The position numbers and the translations under genes were made by a program. Below, in pieces: positions 1 through 10,315 of a DNA stretch of 64,000 bases. The notes under the pieces were generated by a model, which was not told the DNA's origin, did not search any database, and saw only the letters and a program-made list of their open reading frames with translations. Source of the DNA: Methylococcales bacterium (GTDB taxonomy: Bacteria; Pseudomonadota; Gammaproteobacteria; Methylococcales; Methylomonadaceae). Each line of letters starts with the position of its first letter. The stretch's first letter is position 1. The stretch is taken from the NCBI GenBank assembly GCA_030949405.1, contig JAUZSN010000002.1, positions 1,240,001 through 1,304,000 on the forward strand, written 5' to 3'.

Positions 1-270
1 GCTGATAAAGCGCGGGTAAAAGTTGATGCTCAAATACCTGTTAATACAGTGATGAATCAAGAAGACAAGCGCGTGCGCGAGACATAAGCTTCCAGACTCG
101 AAATGAGAAAGGCACGAAAATCAAAGACAGTTTTATGAGTCTTGCTGAAACGGCTAAAAAACTAGCCGTGAGTTTTTATGATTATGTTTATGACCGAGTT
201 AGTGGTGAATTCAAAATGCCGTCTATGGCGAATCTTATCGCTCAAAAAGCGCAAAGTTTGCAGGTCTGAT
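1..270 (+). pseudogene. Degenerate 3' end of a transposase gene
   Basis: A reading frame that can be followed from about 90 to the TGA at 268-270 ends in SLAETAKKLAVSFYDYVYDR and then KMPSMANLIAQKAQ. I associate this type of C-terminus with bacterial transposases, but I cannot name the family. The upstream part (1-88) reads in another frame and hits a TAA, so the copy is frameshifted as well as cut by the window edge. It directly abuts an IS4-like remnant, which fits a mobile-element graveyard. The call as a broken gene is firm; the family is open. Confidence 0.45.
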
Positions 271-303
271 ATTTGTTTTACCCTGAAATTTAAAGTAGAT
301 ACA

Positions 304-443
304 TTTATACAGCAATCGTTAATTCTGTCTCATTGAAATGTAATATTCGCATCGCTTATTTAGTTAAAACAACGTCACAAGGTACACGTTATGCCTTGTT
401 GTTTTCAACAGATACAGAGATAGATGCAATGACACTTTATAAT
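304..443 (+). mobile_element. IS4-like element, left part of the interrupted remnant
   Basis: About 140 bp that match almost base for base the middle of the IS4-like copy at 49919-50923 (compare 50442-50586). The match starts abruptly near 304, so the 5' half of the element has been lost. It stops at 443, where an IS5-like element is inserted, and resumes at 1562. It encodes part of a DDE transposase and is not functional. Confidence 0.8.
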
Positions 444-1561
444 AGACTTGTTCTTCTAAATAAAATATATTAAAATCAATTGCTTATATATACTTGATAA
501 CACTCACAATCAGTTGATACAGCCTAATAAATAAACTTTAAATTAAATTATTAAAAATAATAAATAAGCTTTATAATAAATTTCTATAAAAAATAAAAAT
601 CAAAGTATAACATGAAAATAAAAGAAATTTTACCAAGAATTTATGATGATAGACAGTTAAGAGCTTTAACAGGATTAAAAACAGAACATTTTATTTTACT
701 ATTATCTCTATTTGAAAAGACCCTTATTGAAGATCAAAAAGAAAAACATGAAAATAAAGAAAGAAAATACGGTAGTGGTTTAGATAGCACATTAAAAACA
801 CCCGCAGACAAATTATTATTTATATTAAATTATATGAAGTGCTATTCTACTTTCGATCACTTAGGGTTTTCTTTTAATATGAATAAATCATGCGCTCATA
901 CTCATGTATACAAATTATTTCCAATTTTAATAAAGACGTTAGATATATTTAATGTTTTACCTGCAACAAGTTTTTCAACCCCTGAAGAAATGCAGCAGGC
1001 TTTTGGCGGAGTTCAAACATTGATAATAGATGCTACAGAGCGTGCTGTACAACGCCCTAGTGACTATGAAGAACAAAATGAATTTTACAGTGGTAAAAAA
1101 ACAGCATACAATTAAAAATACCACTATAGCTTCTTTAGGTCATTTAATTTTATATATTGGGGTTAGTTTTCCAGGTAAAAATCATGATTATGGAATGTTT
1201 AAAAAAGAATTTAATCCAGAATTAAATTGGTTTAGTAATTTTAATATATTTATTGATTTAGGTTATTTGGGGTTTAATAATGAATATAAAACTAATTCGG
1301 TAAATATTCCTCATAAAAAACCAAATAAATCTAAGCATAATCCAAACCCAACATTAACTGAAAAACAAAAAAAAGAAAACAAAGAGATGAGTCGTGAAAG
1401 AGTCATTGTTGAGCATGTAATCGGTGGAATGAAAAGATATAGATGTCTAGTTGACAAGTTTAGAAATAAAAAAGAAGGTGTAAAAGATTTATTTTCTTTT
1501 TTAGCGGCTATCCTATGGAATTTTAACATGATATATTAACTTCTTCTTAAAGAACAAGTCT
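444..1561 (+). mobile_element. IS5-like insertion sequence, complete, inserted in an IS4-like remnant
   Basis: The ends are inverted repeats beginning AGACTTGTTCTT on both sides (444 onwards, and complementary up to 1561). The interrupted IS4-like sequence continues exactly on either side with a 3-bp duplication AAT (441-443 and 1562-1564), which fits the short ANT-type duplications of some IS5 subgroups. The element is 1118 bp and carries one transposase split over two frames. A truncated second copy lies at 48910-49220 on the opposite strand, also next to AAT. Confidence 0.85.
612..1539 (+). CDS. IS5-family transposase in two overlapping frames (frameshifted)
   Basis: The first frame (612-1115, 167 residues) carries the N-terminal helix-turn-helix region and the first catalytic aspartate in LIIDATERAVQRP. 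The second (1030-1539) carries the second aspartate in FIDLGYLGF and the glutamate in RERVIVEHVIGGMKRY, so the DDE triad is complete only if both frames are joined. The switch falls at a run of seven A (GGTAAAAAAAC, about 1092-1102). Skipping one A gives a continuous product of about 308 residues, ...YSGKKQHTIKN.... Such A runs are used for programmed slippage in several IS families, but a simple one-base decay mutation is equally possible. Family assignment is from the DDE motifs and element ends. Confidence 0.75.
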
Positions 1562-1902
1562 AATTATTACAAGGCACGGTTTCAGATTGAATTTCTATTT
1601 CGTGATGCTAAACAATTTACAGGACTTTGTGATTGCCAAGCACGTTCTGAACCTGCTTTACACAGTCATTTTAAGGCAAGTTTTACTGCGCTAAATTTGA
1701 TTAAATGGCATGACCGACTTTTAAGTCCTAAACGAAAACCAATTTCAATCGGTAGCTGGAAGACTAGATTTTTCAATGAGTTATCGATTGAACGTATTTT
1801 ATTAAACTCTGGGGTAGACCTGAGTTTAATAAAATTCTCTTCTCAATACGAGGAGCTTTGTAGCTTCGGGGTTATCTCGCATTAAAACTGTCCGAAGTGT
1901 TG
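1562..1902 (+). mobile_element. IS4-like element, right part of the interrupted remnant
   Basis: Continuation of the copy that begins at 304. It encodes the C-terminal transposase with the YREK signature of the IS4 family (Y-x2-R-x3-E-x6-K in YKARFQIEFLFRDAK, the tyrosine codon straddling the insertion) and ends with the element terminus ...AAAACTGTCCGAAGTGTTG at 1902. It is nearly identical to 50586-50923, so the two copies are recent. Non-functional because the 5' half is missing and an IS5-like element splits it. Confidence 0.8.
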
Positions 1903-2043
1903 AACTTAGGAAAATGGAAAAATATAATCATCTAAAATAAAATTATAACCCATTGATATTTATTAATTATATTTTTACAATAGAATGATTATTAATTTCC
2001 ACCTCCCTTATTTTTCACTCTAATAAAACTAACCGAATCGTTG

Positions 2044-2800
2044 TTAATCAACAAAAAGTACAAATAGGTCATTGTTATGCTGACTACAAACGCTGTATTG
2101 CTGCTGTTGTCCATTCACCATTTTTTCAATCGTTTTTAGACCACTTTTACGCCGACAACGTGAACCTTTCATGGTTGCCGCCTGACATTGTGTTGCTTTA
2201 TTTTCAGGTTTAATGATTTCATCCGTTTCAGTTTTTACATCAACGTCGGAAACAGGTTCATCTGCTATCTCGGCTACACTCGGTTTAATTTCATCTACCA
2301 CACTAACAACAAGATTCTGTTGACTCGGTTTTTCAACAGGTTGACTTTCTTCCACGGTTGTTTGTTTTGTTAGGTATTTATCAACACCGCTTTCTTCTTT
2401 TGCTTTTTTGGGTATTGTTTCACTCGGTGTTACTTTCTTACGTGGCGATAAATTAAACAAATACTTTTCAACCCCCCGTCATTTTAGCTAATTGAGTCGC
2501 TTTATTTTTCGATTGCTTATCGCATTGTTGTTGTTTTTTGCGTAAATACCGATCAACCCCTGTTAATTTTTGCGTAGTTTGTTCTTCTTGCTGCTGTTTT
2601 TTTGCTAAATAGCGTTCTGTACTGGTTAATGTTGACGATGTATCTTTTTTTCGTTGATATTTTTCTACACTGGAGACCCCACTCGATTTTTTTTGCATAT
2701 CGACTTCCGTTCGGTAGATGGAGGGAGCTGAGTGATGTGTTTCTTTAGACGATTGCAATCCTGTTAGCGTTAGTATTTTATCGAAAAAATTTTGAGCCAT
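2044..2800 (-). pseudogene. Tandem-repeat protein with C-terminal Cys/His zinc-ribbon-like domain, frameshifted in a G6 run
   Basis: Two minus-strand frames (2800-2468 and 2460-2044) read as one protein of about 250 residues if one G is removed from a run of six G at 2474-2479. Then ...LAKMTG continues directly into VEKYLFNL. The joined product has five copies of a repeat like [S/T]GV[E/D][K/R]YLxKK (SSVEKYQRKK, TSTERYLAKK, TGVDRYLRKK, TGVEKYL, SGVDKYLTKQ) separated by Gln/Lys/Thr-rich linkers. The C-terminus, CQAATMKGSRCRRK...YSVCSQHNN, has the spacing of a small C-x6-C...C-x2-H metal-binding module. The exact resumption of the repeat consensus across the shift shows that the gene was recently intact or is switched by the G run. 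No function is known to me; the start ATG at 2800 has AAGGAATAGGTATCATC upstream. Confidence 0.6.
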
Positions 2801-3327
2801 GATGATACCTATTCCTTTTATTTTACTTGCTGAAATTTAAAAGCCCGTTAAACTTAGGAATAAAAACGTCATAACATCCAAACCCTCACTAATTCAAAGA
2901 TAAAGGGCTTTGCGAGTCAAACTGATGTCAGTGAGTATGGATTTAAAATAAAATACTCAAAAATATAAATTTTCGTATGACTCTTACATTTTAGGGATAA
3001 GGAATTAATAATTTCTAAAACGCATCTACAAAATAAAAAAATTGTAAGCTGAGCTACCAACTTAACGAAGCGAGGCTTAACCGTTCGTGCTGAACTTGTC
3101 CCGTCTTTAGTTGGTAGCCGTAAGCTGGGTTAGGTTTATTTTCTGTCGTAAAAACTAACCCTGCCTACATTAAAATTTCGGATATTATTAAATTCTTATT
3201 CCTTAGTTTCGGATGTTACTAAGTGCTTACTCCTCATTAAATAATTATTTTTTTATGAATTAATTTAAGTTTAACTTAAACATTAGTGTACATCCCTCGG
3301 TTTCCTAAGTCATTAAAAGTGTTTGGT
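2801..3327. other. Intergenic region with one MITE
   Basis: AT-rich, gene-free stretch between two minus-strand genes. It holds the MITE at 3052-3119 and, just downstream, a loose inverted repeat GGGTTAG/CTAACCC (about 3127-3161) near a GCCTAC motif. I see no ORF with a credible start in it. Confidence 0.5.
3052..3119. repeat. MITE A (68 bp) with DUF6399-type IS ends
   Basis: The ends (A)GCTACCAACTTAA and TTTAGTTGGTAGCC are inverted repeats matching the termini of the IS at 47208-48909. It is flanked by a perfect 8-bp direct repeat GTAAGCTG (3044-3051 and 3120-3127), direct evidence for transposition. It has no coding capacity. Confidence 0.8.
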
Positions 3328-4971
<1,644 letters not shown>

Positions 4972-5035
4972 CTACTGTAAAAGAAGTAAATTGTGTAAAT
5001 TACACTAAATTGTTAATTAATCATAGAGTATCTTA

Positions 5036-5695
5036 ATGTTACCAAGCCATTTTTCATCCCAATCATTTTTAAATATCTTTTTTAGCCTCTGTATTTGCTT
5101 AATTACAGCCTGTTCTGCTGAAAAACCTAAAAAAAAATTGGTGATTAAACCCTTAATTACGGAAGAAGTCGTTATAAAACCAAAGCCGACGCTTAAAAAA
5201 GATGAGCGTTATTTGCCTGTTTGGTTATCGATTGATACTAAAAAAAAACGTTTAGAGGTTAAACGAGGCGACCATGTATTAGCCACGTTTAACAAAATTT
5301 CGATCGGCCGTCGAGGCGCGGGTTTTAAAAAAAGACAAGGCGATAAAGTAACCCCGATAGGAACGTATAAAATTGGCTGGATTAACTATAAAAGTAAGTT
5401 TAAAATCTTTTATGGGTTTACCTATCCTTCTATTGAAAATGCTAAAACTGCCTTAAAAAGAAATATGATTACAAGCTCAACGTACCGAACTATTGAGGTG
5501 GCTCACAAAAATAATAAAATCCCGCCCCAAAATACGCGTTTAGGCGGTAGAATTGGTTTGCATGGGTTAGGTGAGGGTAATGAGGACGTACATAAGTTCT
5601 GGGATTGGACTAAAGGCTGTATTGCGGTCACCAATCAGCAAATTGACGAATTAGCCTCATGGATTATCAAAGGAATGATGGTAAAAGTAAAATAA
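5036..5695 (+). CDS. L,D-transpeptidase (YkuD domain) lipoprotein
   Basis: Predicted periplasmic enzyme of the YkuD family, which forms 3-3 cross-links in peptidoglycan or attaches lipoproteins to it. The N-terminus is a lipoprotein signal ending LITAC (lipidated Cys26). The catalytic domain covers roughly residues 60-219, with His176 in LHGLG and the nucleophile Cys195 in TKGCIAV (family pattern HG...[S/T]xGC). The 219-residue length fits a single-domain enzyme without LysM. The gene for a Lpp-like lipoprotein follows 88 bp downstream on the same strand, which makes peptidoglycan-lipoprotein attachment an attractive but unproven role. The substrate cannot be told from sequence. Confidence 0.85.
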   Translation: MLPSHFSSQSFLNIFFSLCICLITACSAEKPKKKLVIKPLITEEVVIKPKPTLKKDERYLPVWLSIDTKKKRLEVKRGDHVLATFNKISIGRRGAGFKKRQGDKVTPIGTYKIGWINYKSKFKIFYGFTYPSIENAKTALKRNMITSSTYRTIEVAHKNNKIPPQNTRLGGRIGLHGLGEGNEDVHKFWDWTKGCIAVTNQQIDELASWIIKGMMVKVK

Positions 5696-5783
5696 AGCTG
5701 GAAATTACACTTAGAAAAAGGCAAAATTAGATAGTTACATATTATTTTAGTTCATTTAGTCTCTCTACATTAAGGTATAAAAC

Positions 5784-6059
5784 ATGAAATTATTAAAATT
5801 ATCAACTGTTGTTCTTGCGGCTGGTTTAGCGGTAGGTTGTGCAACTAACTCTGACATTGAAAATATTCAAGGTCAAATTAACACATTAAAAACTGACGTA
5901 TCTAGTGCAAAAAGTGCCGCAAACTCTGCAAATTCTGCCGCAACAGATGCAGCTTCAAAAGCATCAGCAGCAGAAGCGGCTGCAAACCGTGCAGCACGTT
6001 CAGCGGATGAAGTTAATCAAAAGCTAGACCGTATGCTAAACGGCATTATGAAAAAATAA
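5784..6059 (+). CDS. Lpp/OprI-like alanine-zipper outer-membrane lipoprotein
   Basis: A 91-residue protein: signal peptide with lipobox AVGC (Cys19), then an uninterrupted Ala/Ser-rich heptad helix (SSAKSAANSANSAATDAASK...) and a C-terminal ...LDRMLNGIMKK with terminal lysines. This is the architecture of Braun-type lipoproteins, trimeric coiled coils anchored in the outer membrane; a terminal Lys could be linked to peptidoglycan. It is followed by its own strong terminator, as expected for an abundant single-gene transcript, and preceded by an L,D-transpeptidase gene. Family confidence is high; covalent attachment is inference. Confidence 0.85.
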   Translation: MKLLKLSTVVLAAGLAVGCATNSDIENIQGQINTLKTDVSSAKSAANSANSAATDAASKASAAEAAANRAARSADEVNQKLDRMLNGIMKK

Positions 6060-6088
6060 ATTATTTAATTTAGGTTAAATAATTAGAA

Positions 6089-6120
6089 GGCTCGGTGGTT
6101 ATCATCATCGAGCTTTTTTT
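6089..6120 (+). terminator. Rho-independent terminator of the Lpp-like gene
   Basis: GCTCGGTGG and ATCATCGAGC form a stem (with G-T pairs), followed by a run of seven T, 30 bp after the stop codon. Confidence 0.85.
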
Positions 6121-6329
6121 ATGTCTGTTAGTTTTTAAAAGCAGGACTATATTTTCATTGCTGAGCGTGTTTAAATCGCATAGAATCAACAGTTAGGACA
6201 AACTAAAATAATGGCTATTCTTAATAGGAAACATGGGCGTAGTTTTTAACGCGTTTAAATCGGGTTAAATTCTGAATATATCTGTCCCGCTTACTGTTTT
6301 AAGCCAAAAATAATAATTAGGAAATTAAA

Positions 6330-6692
6330 ATGAGTGAAGTACAAAAAATAATTGCAGCGGTTATTGGCTGTTTTGTTGCAGGTTTTTTATTGGTAGGAAA
6401 TAGCAAAGAAAAATCGATTGAAGAGCTTCAATCTGAGGCAATGGTTCGAGCGGTATCAGGCATGAGTCGCATGGCCAGTAAAAAATGCCCTGTTGCGATT
6501 AAAAAAGAAACAGGAACACAGGTTTATTTTGCCTCTGAAACCGATACCGATAAGGAAACTTATGTCACGATGAAATGGGTCGGCGGTGAAAAGGACAATT
6601 TCAAAATGGCAACGTGTACGCTACATGTTTCATTAGGGGGAATTTCTAAACTCGTTATTGATGATAAAGTTCTTATTGATAAAGATGTTTAA
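6330..6692 (+). CDS. Small membrane-anchored protein of unknown function
   Basis: 120 residues with one N-terminal hydrophobic segment (about residues 8-24, IIAAVIGCFVAGFLLVG) and a soluble domain of about 95 residues containing two cysteines (KKCPVAI and ATCTLHV) that could pair in the periplasm. The segment lacks a clear cleavage site, so it may be an anchor. The start has GGAAATTAAA upstream and the gene ends at a strong terminator, so it is a real single-gene unit. I do not recognise the family. Confidence 0.7.
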   Translation: MSEVQKIIAAVIGCFVAGFLLVGNSKEKSIEELQSEAMVRAVSGMSRMASKKCPVAIKKETGTQVYFASETDTDKETYVTMKWVGGEKDNFKMATCTLHVSLGGISKLVIDDKVLIDKDV

Positions 6693-6738
6693 AAATTTTT
6701 GCTAGGGAATGACTAAAACATTCCAACTGTAATCAATA

Positions 6739-6765
6739 AAGAGCCGTCTTAGACGGCTTTTTTTA
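6739..6765 (+). terminator. Rho-independent terminator
   Basis: Perfect palindrome AGCCGTCTTAGACGGCT followed by seven T, 50 bp after the stop of the small membrane protein gene. Confidence 0.9.
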
Positions 6766-6775
6766 TGTGTTACTT

Positions 6776-6847
6776 GGCTACTAACTTAAGACGAAACAAG
6801 TTAAGGTTAAGCCTCGCTCCATAGTGTCCCGTCTTAAGTTGGTAGCC
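6776..6847. repeat. MITE B (72 bp) with DUF6399-type IS ends
   Basis: Starts GGCTACTAACTTAAGAC and ends GTCTTAAGTTGGTAGCC. It is flanked by 8-bp direct repeats TGTTACTT/CGTTACTT (6768-6775 and 6848-6855, one mismatch). The interior GCCTCGCTCCATAGTGTCCC recurs in MITE C in the opposite orientation. Confidence 0.8.
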
Positions 6848-6923
6848 CGTTACTTAAAGTTGTTCAGCGATTATCAATACGGTTATGCAGAAAATTCAAA
6901 ACTTGAGACAAAACGACTACACA

Positions 6924-6976
6924 TAAAAAAGCCTCTAACAAAATAAATAGCTAGCTAGCTAGCTAGCTAGAGGCTT
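6924..6976 (-). terminator. Terminator of tRNA-Phe with a (TAGC)n tract in its loop
   Basis: On the minus strand the stem GCCTCTA ... TAGAGGC is followed by six T. Its loop holds a 23-bp run of the tetranucleotide TAGC (6948-6970), itself self-complementary. It lies directly 3' of the tRNA. Confidence 0.75.
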
Positions 6977-6985
6977 TATAATTCG

Positions 6986-7061
<76 letters not shown>

Positions 7062-7170
7062 GTCACTTAATAGCTTACTGCCTAAGTGATCTGAGTATTA
7101 TACCTACCTATTTTTATTTACGCTATCTTTTTTTAAATTTAATAGACTCTTTTGATGAAAATTAGAGTTT

Positions 7171-7920
7171 TCAGGCTTCAATTTCATTCATGGCCTCTAT
7201 GATCCACTGTTCAGCTTCCGCATTTATTTCGCGCGCTTTTTTTCCTTCTACCTTAATAGCCGTTCCAATTTTTACCTTAATCACACCAGGGTATTTTAAA
7301 AAACTATATCGGGGCCAAAAGCTTCCCGCATTATGAGCTAATGGAATAACAGGGCAACCACTTTTATGGGCTAATATGGCCCCACCGACACTAAATTTTT
7401 TATGTTCTTTCGGTGCCGCACGAGTCCCTTCGGGAAAAACAACCACCCACAAGCCCTCTTTAAGTGCCTTTGTACCTTGACTAATAAGCATTTTCAATGC
7501 TTCTCGTTGATTTTCACGATCAATGGCAATAGGCTTTAAGGTGGCTAATGCCCAGCCTCCAAAAGGAATCCATAATAAAGAGCGTTTTAATAATGAAACT
7601 TGTAAGGGTAAAAATAAACGCAGTGCCATTGTTTCCCAAGCAGACTGGTGTTTACATAAAATAATGACGGCTTGATTTTTAGGTAAATTCTCTAAGCCTT
7701 CAACTTCATAGGTTATTCCACAACAAATTTTTGCTATAAATAATACGGATTTAATCCATCCTTGGCTTAATTGATAACGAGTACGGAAAGGCAGTATTGA
7801 TGCACTAATAATAATGGGCGCAAAAATAAACATCGAGCTAAAAATATAAATAAATAACAGACTCGAACCCAGATAAATTTTAAAGTTAGGTTGAGGGAAG
7901 GGTGTATTTGGTGATGTCAT
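7171..7920 (-). CDS. plsC: 1-acyl-sn-glycerol-3-phosphate acyltransferase
   Basis: Transfers an acyl chain to lysophosphatidate to make phosphatidate at the inner membrane. The 249 residues begin with a hydrophobic segment (about 15-40), followed by the acyltransferase block I CKHQSAWETM, which shows H-x4-E rather than the more common H-x4-D, and block III FPEGTRAAP. The Glu form is, as I recall, frequent in a proteobacterial PlsC subgroup, so activity is expected. Monocistronic, with tRNA-Phe downstream. Confidence 0.88.
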   Translation of the reverse strand: MTSPNTPFPQPNFKIYLGSSLLFIYIFSSMFIFAPIIISASILPFRTRYQLSQGWIKSVLFIAKICCGITYEVEGLENLPKNQAVIILCKHQSAWETMALRLFLPLQVSLLKRSLLWIPFGGWALATLKPIAIDRENQREALKMLISQGTKALKEGLWVVVFPEGTRAAPKEHKKFSVGGAILAHKSGCPVIPLAHNAGSFWPRYSFLKYPGVIKVKIGTAIKVEGKKAREINAEAEQWIIEAMNEIEA

Positions 7921-8006
7921 TTAGGGTCTCAAAACAAGAATATTTGGATGATCTAAGTGATCGTAGCTTTATAGACTGGATTAATTTATTTCGCGTGCAA
8001 AATAGC

Positions 8007-8078
8007 GGCTACCAACTTAAGACAGGACACTATGGAGCGAGGCTTAACCTCAACTTGTCCCGTCTTAAGTTAGTAACC
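8007..8078. repeat. MITE C (72 bp) with DUF6399-type IS ends
   Basis: GGCTACCAACTTAAGAC at the left and GTCTTAAGTTAGTAACC at the right, flanked by AAAATAGC (7999-8006) and AAAATAAC (8079-8086), an 8-bp duplication with one mismatch. The core is the inverse of MITE B. Confidence 0.8.
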
Positions 8079-8177
8079 AAAATAACCTAATCCAGCATTA
8101 ATTTTTCTAGCGTCTATTTAACTCGCTCTACATAGATCAACGAGAGTAAAATTAAAATACTTTATTTTTCAGTTAAT

Positions 8178-8759
8178 TTATTTACCCGCATTTAAATTAC
8201 TAAAATAATGGCTTAATTGTTTAATATCATCCTCAGTCAGGGATTTTGCTATCCCTGACATAGGGCCCCCTTTTCTATCCCCTGATTTAAAGTTATTAAG
8301 TTGCTGTTCTAAATAATGAACATGCTGGCTAGTTAATCTTGGAAATGTACCCCGACCTTCTCCATTTTTACCATGACAGCCTTTACACATTTGTGCTTTA
8401 GAGGCGGTCTCTTTTTTTATGATATTCGTTTCAGGATGATGGATCGTTTCATTTTTTTGACTTGCAAAAAATGCCGCTAAATTATTAATATCATCGGTAG
8501 AGAGTTTTTTTGCAAAGGGTTGCATCATTGAATTGGTACGCGTTCCTTTTTTAAAGGCACGTAATTGCGCTGCAATATAACCTGCTTTTTGTCCTGCTAA
8601 ATTTGGGAAAACAAAGCTGGTACTAATCCCTTTTTCACCATGACAGTTTGCACACATAACAGACTTCTTTTCTCCCGCACTGGCATCTGCGGCATAAAGA
8701 CTTGGGCTAAAGAGTGTAACAATACTCAACCCAAATAAAATTTTTACGATAATTTTCAT
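8178..8759 (-). CDS. Cytochrome c4, dihaem periplasmic electron carrier
   Basis: 193 residues with a cleavable signal peptide (about residues 1-24) and two class I cytochrome c domains. The haem sites are CANCHG (Cys36, Cys39, His40) and CKGCHG (Cys125, Cys128, His129). Methionine ligands are likely in NSMMQPF and GGPMSGIAKSL. Tandem c-type domains of this length are the cytochrome c4 family, which donates electrons to terminal oxidases. Single-gene unit on the minus strand. Confidence 0.93.
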   Translation of the reverse strand: MKIIVKILFGLSIVTLFSPSLYAADASAGEKKSVMCANCHGEKGISTSFVFPNLAGQKAGYIAAQLRAFKKGTRTNSMMQPFAKKLSTDDINNLAAFFASQKNETIHHPETNIIKKETASKAQMCKGCHGKNGEGRGTFPRLTSQHVHYLEQQLNNFKSGDRKGGPMSGIAKSLTEDDIKQLSHYFSNLNAGK

Positions 8760-9006
8760 TTATATTCCTTATTTTAATTCTTGAATTCAAGGTTTGATAA
8801 TAGTGTGTTTGTTGTCATTAAGTCTGAGGACAAAAATAACCTAATAAAATAGATAGTTAAGCGGGGATAACACATATGAAATAACGATTTTAACCGTTGT
8901 CCTAGTCCCTTAAAGGTTAAAATAATAATACCTTATGGTAAGTGGTTTCAGTAAATATTAAATGAATAGATAGAGATACAATCACTATTGAAACAAATTA
9001 AACCGA

Positions 9007-10044
9007 CTAAGCAACAATATGTAATCGGACATGTTTAGGTGTTGAATGTTGTAATTGTTTTGATCCGTTAATAATAGATTGAGATCTTTTTAAAGGGGCT
9101 GTTTCTATAAGCCCTAAGACATGACACGCATTATAAAAATCAATAACATCTATTAGTTTTTGCTGAGTTTGTTTTGCTATTTCCATAACATTAGCTGTAT
9201 TTTTAGTCATATAATAGGTAATCGCTAAATAACTTTCATTAATGCTGACTAACGAAATATCTGGCCAACATTTTAAATGTATTTTTGTATCAGGTTGATA
9301 GTTTTCCATAAAACGACCTTGTGATGCACTCACCGTTGCATACCATAATAAATCACCTAATGCTTTAGTCTGTAAGCCTTCAATTTGTTGTTCTAATTCA
9401 ATCTCTAATATCCGAGTTATCTTAATTTCACTCGCAGGCAGAAGAAATACTTCGTTTAAATCAAACAACTCAGTTGAACAAAAATAGCAATATTGTTGCG
9501 GTAATATATAAAGGGTGATGTTATTTTGAATATTACAACGATAAATATGTCCCGTTTTAATACTCTCCTGAATAATCCCTAAAAAATAATTATTAGGTAA
9601 AAATAAGTTACTATCCACTTTTGTTAACTGAGTTATTTGAAGCGGAATTTCATTATTAAAGACTTCTTTAGGATTAGTTTTTTCATTTCCAATTCGGTTA
9701 AGCAGTAAAATTAATGCTGAACGCGCGGGTAATTCAGTTGGTTCTGTTAAAAGTTTCCAAGGCGTTTTTAACCCTGTTAAATTAACACTATAGGCAACAA
9801 GCAAGGCTTGTGGATAAATTGATTGTATTTCATTCCATTGGGTATCGTTAATCACCTCTTGACTGTATACAAATATAACATGGGCATTCTTTTTACTAAC
9901 AACGGTCCATTCATTATCAAGGTTACGACTCGATAAAAACAATACCGATGAAAAAATATCTTGTTGATGATCTGTAAAATTAAGAAAAGCTAATGTTAGG
10001 GGTATCAACATATTTTTACCTGAAAAGTGAGGAGTATACTGCAC
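9007..10044 (-). CDS. Hypothetical protein, 345 residues
   Basis: I do not recognise this protein. It has no signal peptide or membrane segment. The N-terminal 110 residues look like an alpha/beta domain with alternating hydrophobic strands (ALLVAYSVNL, AHVIFVYSQ). The middle holds YCYFCSTELFDLNEVFLLPASE. The C-terminal third is helical (NVMEIAKQTQQKLIDVIDFYNACHVLGLIE) and resembles a winged-helix-like ending seen in some regulatory or effector proteins. The gene is isolated, with a terminator-like hairpin upstream belonging to the next operon. Real gene by length and codon pattern; function open. Confidence 0.6.
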   Translation of the reverse strand: MQYTPHFSGKNMLIPLTLAFLNFTDHQQDIFSSVLFLSSRNLDNEWTVVSKKNAHVIFVYSQEVINDTQWNEIQSIYPQALLVAYSVNLTGLKTPWKLLTEPTELPARSALILLLNRIGNEKTNPKEVFNNEIPLQITQLTKVDSNLFLPNNYFLGIIQESIKTGHIYRCNIQNNITLYILPQQYCYFCSTELFDLNEVFLLPASEIKITRILEIELEQQIEGLQTKALGDLLWYATVSASQGRFMENYQPDTKIHLKCWPDISLVSINESYLAITYYMTKNTANVMEIAKQTQQKLIDVIDFYNACHVLGLIETAPLKRSQSIINGSKQLQHSTPKHVRLHIVA

Positions 10045-10190
10045 GAAACGCTTATGCTACACATTAGGGTTAATAAGTACAGCATTATATATTCATTATT
10101 TGAACTATCTCTATTTTATTAAGTAATAAGATATTGATTTTACTTATTTCACGGTCATTAATTTTTTAGCTCTATAAAGTGGGACATGAT

Positions 10191-10216
10191 GGCGTGAAAA
10201 AATATTTTTTCACGCC
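10191..10216 (-). terminator. Terminator hairpin after the AGCS transporter gene
   Basis: Perfect inverted repeat GGCGTGAAAAAAT/ATTTTTTCACGCC, about 100 bp beyond the stop of the minus-strand transporter gene and upstream of the 345-residue hypothetical. The T-rich inner stem would serve either strand. Confidence 0.6.
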
Positions 10217-10315
10217 AAATTATCGGTATATTTCCTTAAAGTTGATAGTCATCTAACGTTATTTCACTTTAAGTTTAATCTTAAAATATAACCGTTTTAT
10301 TTCAAAACTTTAGCG

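Noticed and set aside
7902-8090. 62-residue plus-strand frame next to plsC
   Set aside because: It runs through MITE C and the plsC promoter region and has no protein features; a chance frame.
10191-10216. Hairpin considered as a CRISPR or regulatory RNA element
   Set aside because: A single symmetric palindrome without repeat-spacer structure; best read as a terminator. I found no CRISPR array in the window.
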